A stretch of DNA of 64,000 nt from Reinekea forsetii (GTDB lineage: Bacteria; Pseudomonadota; Gammaproteobacteria; Pseudomonadales; Natronospirillaceae), in assembly GCF_002795845.1 (NCBI RefSeq), contig NZ_CP011797.1:705501-769500 (forward strand), written 5' to 3'. Position 1 is the stretch's first letter. Each line of letters opens with the position of its first letter. The position numbers and the translations under genes were made by a program. Positions 42,567 to 49,746 of this stretch are shown one piece after another. The notes below the pieces were generated by a model that was not told where the DNA came from, did no database searches, and saw only the letters and a program-made list of their open reading frames with translations.

Positions 42567-43085
42567 TCAGACGTAATCTAGGTAGGTTAGGCTGGCTACC
42601 GGTCCCGTAGATCCCTGGTATTTCCCTTCATATAATTTAATTTCGCCATATGGTACCCAAAAAGTAACCTGGCCGATCAACATGCCCGAAAAGATCTTTA
42701 TCGGTAATGTAGCATATAGCTGAAATGTAATTTTACCAATTGAACCAATATCGATTAAGTCGGCTGTGACATGAACAAATAGTCCCGCTCTTGCAGTTCC
42801 AGACTTTGCATGAATGATAGGAACATAGTGTTCACTGCCTACGCGCTCCTGGGACTCACAAAGGATGAAATCTCCTTTATTAAGCAGAAGCCCTTCTTTT
42901 GGGATTTCCTTCATTTGAAAGCTGGGTTTTTCAAATGGGTCGATAATTTGCTCATCATAAACTATGTAGTTAGATCCCAATGCGAGGTCGTAGGAATTTG
43001 AAGTAACACGCTCTTCGCAGAACGGATCCAAGATAATCAACCCTTTGGATGCTTCATCGCTAATTTTTCTACCTGTGAGAATCAT
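42567..43085 (-). CDS. dCTP-deaminase/dUTPase-fold protein with substituted catalytic Glu
   Basis: 172 residues from ATG 43085 (overlapping the previous gene as ATGA). Family motifs: TSNSYDLALGSNYIVYD, HAKSGTARAGLFVHVTADLID and GMLIGQVTFW. In Dcd enzymes the strand after this carries the catalytic Glu (VLEFYN); here it is ITFQLYA, a Gln. The Ser/Arg pair of the loop is kept (KSGTAR). So deamination is doubtful, and it may form a mixed trimer with its neighbour or bind a nucleotide-like ligand. The longer frame to 43136 has no RBS. Confidence 0.75.
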   Translation of the reverse strand: MILTGRKISDEASKGLIILDPFCEERVTSNSYDLALGSNYIVYDEQIIDPFEKPSFQMKEIPKEGLLLNKGDFILCESQERVGSEHYVPIIHAKSGTARAGLFVHVTADLIDIGSIGKITFQLYATLPIKIFSGMLIGQVTFWVPYGEIKLYEGKYQGSTGPVASLTYLDYV

Positions 43086-43567
43086 ATATATCCTTCCGTT
43101 GGCATGTTGAAGTTTGCAAAAGTCTTCCCGTAGCAATTGATTTCCCCAAAATTATGCCAAAAGGATATTTGACCAATGATCATATTGGCATACAGCCGAA
43201 TAGACTGAGTAGCGACAAGCTCAAGGGTCCATTGGTGGCACGACGTGGTGTGTCCCAGATCAGCGCTGACCTGAAGAAACAATCCGTATCTACCTAATGA
43301 ACTCCGTCCTATCAGACGCATCGCATATCTATTGCTTCCTAAAACCTCTTTTGTATGTCCTAAATACATCTTATGTGGTTCAAGTACGTAGCCTTTTTTA
43401 GGAATTAAGACAGATCTAAACTTTTCCTGTTGTTCATCATATACTTTAAGAGACGATCCCAAACGGTAGTTATAGCTGTTTGGGTTTACCTGACTCAAAG
43501 CAAATGGGGAAATTACAATATTATTCATCTCGATTTGTCGACGCAGTTCGTTACCCGTCAGAATCAT
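43082..43567 (-). CDS. dCTP-deaminase-like protein with canonical active-site residues
   Basis: 161 residues. Motifs NPNSYNYRLGSSLKVYD, IGRSSLGRYGLFLQVSADLG (Ser-Ser-x-x-Arg) and WTLELVATQ with the catalytic Glu kept, then MIIGQISFW. Canonical Dcd turns dCTP into dUTP; copies inside biosynthetic operons may act on nucleotide-derived precursors. Both paralogues begin with MILTG and are clearly a tandem duplication with division of labour. Lies 18 bp after the methyltransferase. Confidence 0.8.
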   Translation of the reverse strand: MILTGNELRRQIEMNNIVISPFALSQVNPNSYNYRLGSSLKVYDEQQEKFRSVLIPKKGYVLEPHKMYLGHTKEVLGSNRYAMRLIGRSSLGRYGLFLQVSADLGHTTSCHQWTLELVATQSIRLYANMIIGQISFWHNFGEINCYGKTFANFNMPTEGYI

Positions 43568-43585
43568 CTTTGTCCCTATTAGCTT

Positions 43586-44401
43586 TTAGAAGAGTTCAAC
43601 ATACCTAGCAGGATATTCTGCTGACTGATACCCTAGCACCATAACGCAATATTTTTGATATTCTCGCAACTGATTTGACATAGTCTTAATGCCCATTAAA
43701 CGGTCATAACAAGCTTCAATGATTTCCTCACTGTATGTCGGTACCGTATTTTGGAGCCGAGCAATCGTCGATTTGCAGTAGTGAGCTAACTCTGCCTCCG
43801 TTTCCATATAAATGTCCAAACGATCTTCATATTCAATACGAAGCCCTTCATAAATGCTTACAACGTCTTTATAACCAGCATTGGTTGGGGTGATTCCAAA
43901 TACGGATTCAGCATCTCGCAAAATAGAATCGGGCACCGGTCTTTCAACATAGAAGGGGCAGACAAGTATCTTTCCTTCTTTTTTAAATGCTTGAAGAGAG
44001 TGCTTCAGCATGTCAGGTGGTGACGGAAAAAACTGAAGGGCTGCACCAAAAATAACGTGCGTGAAGCCGTTGTCTAATGGGTATTGGGTTGCATCATAGT
44101 GTTCAAAAGAAATTCGACCACTCAAGCCCATATCTTTTGCATTTGTTTTCGATCGCTCGACGGATCGTTCTGAAATGTCTATTCCCAGCCCGGTAGAACC
44201 GGTCCTTTGAGCAATATTTAAAATCGAAAAACCTGTCGTGCTGGCGAATTCAACTATTCGACTGGTCTCATCGATATCGGAGTTTTTGATCCATCGGGTC
44301 AGTGTGCTGTATGAACCAGGAGGAACATTGGTTTGATTGACTAATGCAACAAAGTCTGTGTATGAAAGTGAAAAAACAGCCTCACGGTTTAGTATTTTCA
44401 T
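43586..44401 (-). CDS. SAM-dependent methyltransferase, first gene of the candidate operon
   Basis: Class I methyltransferase, 271 residues. SAM-binding motif I is partly unusual (ILNIAQRTGSTGLGIDIS), followed by FEHYDATQYPLDNGFTHVIFGAALQFFPSP (motifs II/III) and KEGKILVCPFYVERPVP. The C-terminal half is helical and Tyr-rich. Acceptor unknown. The ATG has TAGGAT upstream. The gene starts a run of nine minus-strand genes with overlaps or gaps under 20 bp, ending at 35968. Confidence 0.8.
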   Translation of the reverse strand: MKILNREAVFSLSYTDFVALVNQTNVPPGSYSTLTRWIKNSDIDETSRIVEFASTTGFSILNIAQRTGSTGLGIDISERSVERSKTNAKDMGLSGRISFEHYDATQYPLDNGFTHVIFGAALQFFPSPPDMLKHSLQAFKKEGKILVCPFYVERPVPDSILRDAESVFGITPTNAGYKDVVSIYEGLRIEYEDRLDIYMETEAELAHYCKSTIARLQNTVPTYSEEIIEACYDRLMGIKTMSNQLREYQKYCVMVLGYQSAEYPARYVELF

Positions 44402-44583
44402 TTACATTATCCTAGCAAAGATTTCTTATCGTATCACCGTAGATAAGGAAATCGTATTTGTTGGACAGCATTACCCCCTCTGACTAATAGAATGTCGGAT
44501 TTATGTGGGTAAGGGTTTTATCTTCTTTAAATGTATTGATTGTTGGCTGTTAACTTAACTTAATCATAATTAATGGGGATTTA

Positions 44584-44667
44584 ATGTCCCTAGAATTCAT
44601 TGCAAAGCCTAGTTTAGCCAAGGATCTGGATCTTATTGGGGGTTATGTTAGCCGTCAATATACGTAA
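44584..44667 (+). CDS. 27-residue ORF divergent to the candidate operon
   Basis: ATG preceded by GGGGA with a 4-nt spacer. The product begins MSLEFIAKPSLAKDLDLIGG and ends YVSRQYT, so it has a double-Gly preceded by DLI, like a leader/core boundary. It could equally be the truncated start of a lost gene. Low support. Confidence 0.2.
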   Translation: MSLEFIAKPSLAKDLDLIGGYVSRQYT

Positions 44668-44929
44668 ATCTAAAACAGTGATGTATATCACAATGTTTGG
44701 GATGTAATTTACCTTTCATGTAGTTAAGTGACTGTGTAGAGATAATGTCGGGTGACTGCCCGGTTAAGCGGCCACCTACCCTAGAAACGACTCCGAGAGT
44801 GTGCCCTGAATCGCATCCCTGACTAGCACCACCCCAACTATTCAAACCATAATGAAAAACTTCCTGCCGGTGCCGCCTATGTCTTTTCCTCGTAAACAGA
44901 AATTTGTATTTTTTGTGACGAGACCTAAT

Positions 44930-45100
44930 CGACCTAAACGGACACTCACTTTCGGCTTAAACGGACACCCGGCTTAAACGGCTTAAACGGCTTAAACGGA
45001 TACCCGCGGGCTTAAACGGACACCCACTTTAGCACCCAGATATCCGGGCTTAAGCGGACGGGGCTTAAACGGACACCCACTTTAGTACCCATATATCCGT
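44930..45100. repeat. nested cluster of GGCTTAAACGGACACCC ends
   Basis: CTTAAACGG or CTTAAGCGG is repeated about seven times, several followed by ACACCCACTTTAG, the repeat B end. CACCCAGATATCCGGG and ACCCATATATCCG follow two of them. It looks like serial insertions of related ends into each other. Confidence 0.6.
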
Positions 45101-45350
45101 GCCCTGGCGCAGTAACTCCGTAGCAATAAATGCCGAAACGTATGACAGCCAATGCATTGGGCAGAGAAACACCCGCCTAGCCGGAATAGGTATCGCTCGC
45201 TAACTGCCTTTCGACAAATCCGATTTGCTGCTTTAGGCTCGGAATAAAGTCGTAAAACCTCCCCAACCCGGAGACCGCTCCCATACATCAATTGAGTACA
45301 GAGTTGCGGGGTAGCACTTAACCGATCAATGATACGGCTCGCCTCATCTC
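45070..45350 (-). pseudogene. frameshifted integron-integrase-type tyrosine recombinase remnant
   Basis: On the minus strand, starting near 45346, the frame reads ASRIIDRLSATPQLCTQLMY then GSGLRVGEVLRL, the first Arg box of tyrosine recombinases. The central part is deleted, and near 45150 CHTFRH (HxxR) is followed, after a one-base frameshift, by ATELLRQGTDIWV. Both boxes are diagnostic, and their wording resembles IntI/XerC-type integrases. Orientation (integrase leftward, cassettes rightward) is that of an integron platform. The 3' end is replaced by a repeat B-type end at about 45095. Certainly non-functional. Confidence 0.7.
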
Positions 45351-45376
45351 AAGAGTACGACAGGAACTCGTTCCAC

Positions 45377-45710
45377 GTGAACTGCGTCGCAAAATCTCTA
45401 AGAATCTGCTGGAAAAGCCGGGTTTTTCCGGGCTAAAACGGCAGACGCCGGATTTGCCGGGAACGCTGTCTAATTGTTCGATATAGAATGCGCCGGGTAG
45501 AAAGACATGAATCATAGATAAGTACTTGTTTTATAAGAAAATTATTGAAATGTTCTTGCAACACTCATCGACTCCATGTGCGGTTTTTGCCTTGCATGAT
45601 TAATTGACAGAAACCCGTGCAGGCGGCAGACTGGTTGCCTTACAGTCGGTTTTGGGTCTTTGTTATTTAAAGCAAAAGCGGAACCCGGCAAAAACGGCTA
45701 AAGCCGAGTA
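45377..45710 (+). repeat. repeat family C, copy interrupted by IS110 copy 2
   Basis: CTGCTGGAAAAGCCGGGTTT and the following hairpin arm, ACGGCAGACGCCGGATTTGC, GCTGTCTAAT, TGCGGTTTTTGCC, and GGCAAAAACGGCTAAAGCCG close the unit, as in 28323-28690. The two IS-bearing copies differ from each other far more than the IS copies do, so C is a target, not part of the IS. Confidence 0.7.
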
Positions 45711-47020
45711 ATAATGGTATGGACTTCTCTCCTGTATACTGTGACTCACCAAAGTGAGGAACCGTGAGGAGAGCATCATGAAAGACGTCGCAGCTTTTTG
45801 TGGGATTGATATAGCCAAGCACTTAATCTCAGTCCACCTTGAAAATGAAGACCGGAAAGTAATCAGTCAAAAAAACATGCGCCGAGACAGCGTATTGACA
45901 TTTTTTTCGAACATGCCTCCTTGTTTAATTGGTATCGAGTCATGTGGTGGTAGTCAGCATTGGGCAAGAGAATTAAGAAAGTTTGGTCACGATGTTAGAC
46001 TGATGAATGCAAAGTACATCATTCCATATCGACGTAAAGGTAAGAATGATTTAAACGATGCCGAAGCAATTTGTGAAGCGGTATCGCGACCAAGTATGAA
46101 ATTTGTTGCTGTCAAAACAGAGCAGCAACAATCTATATTGATGGTGCATCGTTTACGGCAACAATGTATATCGCATAGAACGTCGCTGAGTAACCAAGTT
46201 CATGCGTATTTATTGGAGTTTGGCATATCGCTTCCGAAAGGTGCCAAAGCGATCCATAAAAACCTGAGCGCTATATTTGAGAACTGTGAGTTAAACCCTT
46301 TAGTTGTCGAAATGCTGCATGAATTGCTCGCGGCCATAGCAAGAGAAGAAGAGCGAGAAGCATACTTTAATAAACGCATAGCGGATTGGGTGAAGCACGA
46401 CGAGCGAGCCAAGGCTTTGCTTAAATTGGACGGAATAGGTCCCTTGAGTGCCTCGGCCATTGTTGCTACAGCGGGTGATCCGTCCTTCTTTGAAAATGGT
46501 CGGCAGTTTGCGGCCTGGCTCGGATTGGTGCCACGGCAATATTCGAGTGGGGGAAAGAGTAAGCTAGGTGGGATTACCAAAGCAGGTGATCGATATTTAA
46601 GGACATTGCTGATTCACGGAGCCCGATCGGTTTTACTGATGGCGAGTCGAGGGAAAGGACAACAGCGTGAATGGGTCAATCAGTTGAGAACGCGGCGCCC
46701 TGAGAATGTTGTTGCAGTAGCAATGGCGGCAAAACAAGCACGTATGACCTGGGCGATCATGGCCGGTAAAGTAGTTTGAAACTAAAATGAATTATAGATA
46801 ATAGGATCTTCAACGATTTGCGCACAATGAGATGAATGTCAGCCAGACTGACTGTATTAGGCCCTGATGACAGCTTTGATACTTAGATGTCGTAGTAATA
46901 ATGAGGGCAATGCAGGCAAAAACCATCTTGGTTACTCTCAAGAGTGAAACCGTATAGATAAGTGCAGTCACAAGACGTTACGATTCTTGGGTGGCAATGC
47001 GGAGAGAGTCCATAGATAAG
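45711..47020 (+). mobile_element. IS110-family (IS1111-like) element, copy 2
   Basis: Same 1.31 kb structure as 31592-32902 with near-identical sequence apart from a few changes outside the transposase. The right flank reads AGCTATTAGGTG, again an R'-like cassette border. Confidence 0.8.
45778..46779 (+). CDS. IS110-family DEDD transposase, copy 2
   Basis: Translated sequence identical to the copy at 31659, with the same DEDD residues and C-terminal Ser region; start ATG with GAGGAG upstream. Identity of the two coding regions against diverged surroundings implies recent transposition or gene conversion. The 14-kb interval between the copies, in direct orientation, contains the last part of the first cassette block and the candidate biosynthetic operon, so recombination between copies could delete it. 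Confidence 0.9.
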   Translation: MKDVAAFCGIDIAKHLISVHLENEDRKVISQKNMRRDSVLTFFSNMPPCLIGIESCGGSQHWARELRKFGHDVRLMNAKYIIPYRRKGKNDLNDAEAICEAVSRPSMKFVAVKTEQQQSILMVHRLRQQCISHRTSLSNQVHAYLLEFGISLPKGAKAIHKNLSAIFENCELNPLVVEMLHELLAAIAREEEREAYFNKRIADWVKHDERAKALLKLDGIGPLSASAIVATAGDPSFFENGRQFAAWLGLVPRQYSSGGKSKLGGITKAGDRYLRTLLIHGARSVLLMASRGKGQQREWVNQLRTRRPENVVAVAMAAKQARMTWAIMAGKVV

Positions 47021-47053
47021 CTATTAGGTGTAGCCAGAGCATAGGGGATATTT

Positions 47054-47662
47054 ATGGACGATATGTTAAAAATCATAGGTGCTTTAGCTAGCCTTTTTGC
47101 TATATACAAGTTGGTTGTCGAAGTTGTGTTGACAAAATTTATCCGGAGAAAGGACGAGTATTCTTTTGCAAAGAGTTATATTCTTGACCTTGAAGGGGGT
47201 AGCGAGCACCTATATACCTTGGAAAAAGGTTTTTTTGCTCTAACCGGAAAAATCTATTCTATCCCAGAGATAAAATTACTACTTTCCCAGTCTAGCCCAT
47301 CAATGATGATAAACTTACGAAGAGATTGTTCTAGCTTTGTAACGTTTAACGAAGAGTTAAATATTTATGAGTGGAAAGGGCGGTATTCCAATGAGTTTAT
47401 ACAAAGGTATGCAGGAAACTGGTATTTCCTCTGGTACATGGTAACAGCGTCTTTAGCTCTTTTACCTGTTTATGCTTCTGGACTTTATAGCTTAAACAGT
47501 TTGCCAGTGGCGGCATTTTCAGCATCCCTGCTTGTAGTAGCTGTTTCTTGCTTAGTTCAGCAGTCGAACCTTAGCAATACTAAAAAATTCATGCGAGAAA
47601 TTGTTCATCCATCACCTAACAATTTAAGCCAGCAGGACGCCGCAAGCGGCGCCGCTGCTTAA
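47054..47662 (+). CDS. hypothetical membrane protein (cassette gene)
   Basis: 202 residues, family not recognised. An N-terminal hydrophobic helix (IIGALASLFAIYKLVVEVVL), a soluble middle (about 30-125), two further helices (WYFLWYMVTASLALLPVYA; VAAFSASLLVVAVSCLV) and a polar tail. The last residues (SQQDAASGAAA) are encoded by the attC site. The start ATG follows GGGGATATTT. It is the first gene after IS110 copy 2, whose right end abuts the cassette start. Confidence 0.65.
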   Translation: MDDMLKIIGALASLFAIYKLVVEVVLTKFIRRKDEYSFAKSYILDLEGGSEHLYTLEKGFFALTGKIYSIPEIKLLLSQSSPSMMINLRRDCSSFVTFNEELNIYEWKGRYSNEFIQRYAGNWYFLWYMVTASLALLPVYASGLYSLNSLPVAAFSASLLVVAVSCLVQQSNLSNTKKFMREIVHPSPNNLSQQDAASGAAA

Positions 47663-47672
47663 GGCGTTATGT
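47616..47672 (+). repeat. attC site, 57 bp
   Basis: R'' CTAACAA at 47616-47622, R' GTTATGT at 47666-47672; stem TTTAAGC-AGCAG / CTGCTTAA with the perfect GC core GCCGCAAGCGGC. A textbook short attC overlapping the gene end. Confidence 0.9.
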
Positions 47673-47688
47673 TTAAAGGAGAACATCC

Positions 47689-47979
47689 ATGCGCTTAGCA
47701 TGTATCTTTACGGACAAAATCGAGATGAATGAGCATCGAAAAATGTATGGTTCAGATCATTTGAATTACCTTAAAGAGAACAATAAGGAAATACTAATTG
47801 GTGGTGGTTTCAGGGACGAGGTTGATGGCCAATTTGTAGGTGGGATGTGGATCTTGGAGGTTGCTTCTTTTGAACGCGCTACAGAACTAATAGAAAACGA
47901 TCCATATTTCGTACCTGAGTTAAGATCATATAAATTAAAATTATGGGGCAAGGCATGTGACGAGCCAGTTGTCTTATAA
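47689..47979 (+). CDS. YciI-like protein (cassette gene)
   Basis: 96 residues of the YciI/YCII ferredoxin-like fold: an N-terminal beta strand (RLACIFTDK), His/Asp-containing helix (DHLNYLKENNKEILIGGGFRD) and the ending EVASFERATELIENDPYF plus LKLWGKA, the family signature. Such proteins are dimeric, some are dehydrochlorinases or domains of other enzymes; function here unknown. RBS AAAGGAGA before the ATG. Confidence 0.75.
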   Translation: MRLACIFTDKIEMNEHRKMYGSDHLNYLKENNKEILIGGGFRDEVDGQFVGGMWILEVASFERATELIENDPYFVPELRSYKLKLWGKACDEPVVL

Positions 47980-48088
47980 AGATAGCAAACCAAGGCTACG
48001 CAGGGCAATACACCCCTGAGCGCCTGGCCTTGGACTCAATCATGCTTCGCGCGTTTTCGCCATAGCTTAGTATAAATAACAGGAAATA

Positions 48089-48120
48089 ACAGGGGTCAGA
48101 GCCATTGATTTCATCCCGAC
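48089..48120 (+). repeat. repeat family A, left-end fragment
   Basis: CAGGGGTCAGAGCCATTGAT matches the left end of family A; the remainder is absent. It lies in the broken attC region after the YciI gene; an attC-like half (AATGGACGCGTAAAAGCCCG to GCGTTAACTTAG) follows at 48251-48295. Confidence 0.6.
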
Positions 48121-48312
48121 CCCGACCCAAATAATGCACATGCTATTAGATGCAATGAGAAGGCAGGGTTTAAGTTCTATCAATTGGATCGGTCAAGCGG
48201 GCAAGGAGCCTATATGATGAGATTGGCTGCCAATGCATAATAATCATAGGCAATGGACGCGTAAAAGCCCGCGAAACTTCTGCAAGCGTTAACTTAGTAA
48301 AAGGGATATTTC

Positions 48313-48675
48313 ATGACATACCAAGCTATAAATTTCAGCAGTAAATTTAAACTGTTTAATGAACAGTGGTCTCCGAAAGTTATTGCAGAAATGAATGAAT
48401 ACCAGTTTAAGTTAGTTAAAGTAGAGGGTGACTTCACTTGGCACGATCACAAGGATACTGACGAGACCTTTATTGTATTAGATGGAAAAGTAAGAATTGA
48501 TTTTAGGGATGGCTTTGTAGAACTTAGTAGCGGAGATATGTATGTCATCCCTAAGGGTAAAGAGCATAAGCCATTCTCTGAAGGAGAAACGAAGATATTA
48601 ATAATTGAACCTAAAGGGGTTATGAATACAGGTGATGAGGTTAGTGAACGTACTTCAGAAGATACTTGGATCTAA
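48313..48675 (+). CDS. small single-domain cupin (cassette gene)
   Basis: 120 residues. Cupin motif 1 GDFTWHDHKDTDETFIVLDGKV contains His-x-His and the downstream Glu; motif 2 GDMYVIPKGKEHKPFSE contains the last metal-binding His. So a metal site is likely. Many such cupins act as isomerases or dioxygenases, or are sensors; no substrate is deduced. RBS AAGGGATATTTC is modest. Followed by a well-formed attC. Confidence 0.8.
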   Translation: MTYQAINFSSKFKLFNEQWSPKVIAEMNEYQFKLVKVEGDFTWHDHKDTDETFIVLDGKVRIDFRDGFVELSSGDMYVIPKGKEHKPFSEGETKILIIEPKGVMNTGDEVSERTSEDTWI

Positions 48676-48679
48676 GCCA

Positions 48680-48768
48680 GTTAACAAGGCGCTGTTGGTC
48701 TGCCCGAATTTCCGCTACGCGGCGGGCAATGGACTCGCTGACGCTCGCCCCAAAGCTTAGCGTTACAA
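48680..48768 (+). repeat. attC site of the cupin cassette
   Basis: R'' GTTAACA at 48680, R' GTTACAA at 48762-48768; arms TCTGCCCG / CGGGCAATGGACTCG. Similar arms to the attC at 30359. Last recognisable site of the array. Confidence 0.85.
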
Positions 48769-48841
48769 TGCATGAAGAACGGTAATCCCCCCATCTTTAA
48801 CCGACATCAAAAGTAGTGTCCTGTACAGCTAACACCAACCT

Positions 48842-49395
48842 CATTTCGTGTATTATTCCGCCAATTGCCATATTGTTCCGTTCATTGTCATAGGTCCACA
48901 ATCACCCTGTTGTGTGATCTCGGACTCCTTCAATACACCCGAACAAATATTGGCCCAACCCGTCGTATCGATCTGTGCGGTTAGACCGCTCGATGTAGGC
49001 ATTCTGTTGTGGATTGCCGGCTTGCAGAAAGTCCATTGACCAGCATTCGTTGGCACCGTCCGGTACGGCCAACGCCTGGGTTTTTTCTCAAACGAGACGT
49101 TCCCTGCGCTTAATCCTGAGATTCAGCGTCAGTCGACTACGCCAATCGGCGATCTGCGCACCTCAGGCCAGTCGGCTATTGCCCCCCTAATGTTCAACCC
49201 CATTCAGCGCCACCTCCTCTAACCGAGATGGCTTTACCACTTTTTTTGCAGTGCTTCCTAAGCGATTTCGTACTTGAGTCGCTCTTCCGCATACATCTTC
49301 CTCAGTCCCCGGTTCTCATCTTCAAGCTCTTTCAGTCTCGCGATCAGCGAAGCGTCCATACCACCGTATTTGGCCGTCTGAGTATTTTGATCTGT
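48842..49395 (-). pseudogene. deleted IS3-family (IS51/IS407-like) transposase remnant
   Basis: Minus strand: an OrfA tail (GGMDASLIARLKELEDENRG, then LRKMYAEERLKYEIA-stop) at about 49395-49260, then OrfB pieces: NECWSMDFL (first Asp) near 49045 directly joined to GNPQQNAYIERSNRT (catalytic Glu) and WTYDNERNNMAIGG. The central catalytic part is deleted and stops interrupt it. The element marks the boundary between the mobile region and the urea cluster. Confidence 0.75.
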
Positions 49396-49746
49396 TCATG
49401 CAGAATCCCCTTGTGCACACATTACGAGTAAACCCTACTGTTGGCATCTGTTAATGCCTGGGGGGATTACCCACCCAGGGGAACCATTAAACGGGTAGTT
49501 GGGTTGTTGGGTAGCTTGGTAGTAGGTGAGCAGTTCCTGTCGACCGAACGCCCGGCGAGGCGGTGTATAGCGAAGCACCATACGTCAAATGACGTACCCA
49601 AGGGGGGCAATCACCTTATGGTCTCATTTCCCCAAAGCCCTATGATTGGCCCCAATTGAGCAAACCCATCAGGTACCAACCTGCTCTTTGTATGCTAGGG
49701 GCGCACTTAATGCCGCTTAGCTCTGCTACCGAACCGGAGAATCCAG
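49396..49746 (+). promoter_or_regulatory. urtA upstream region with sigma54-like promoter
   Basis: No gene is present. At 49646-49661 TGGCCCCAATTGAGCA has the invariant GG-N10-GC of sigma54 promoters, with imperfect flanks, about 85 bp before the urtA start. Nitrogen (NtrC) control of urea uptake is known in many bacteria, which makes the match plausible but not shown. A palindrome TACGTCA-AA-TGACGTA lies at 49582-49597. Confidence 0.35.

Noticed and set aside
47985-48070. Possible attC after the YciI gene
   Set aside because: Arms GCCAAGG/CCTTGG-like are present but no clear R' box; the site seems broken by the repeat A fragment, so it was not listed as an attC.
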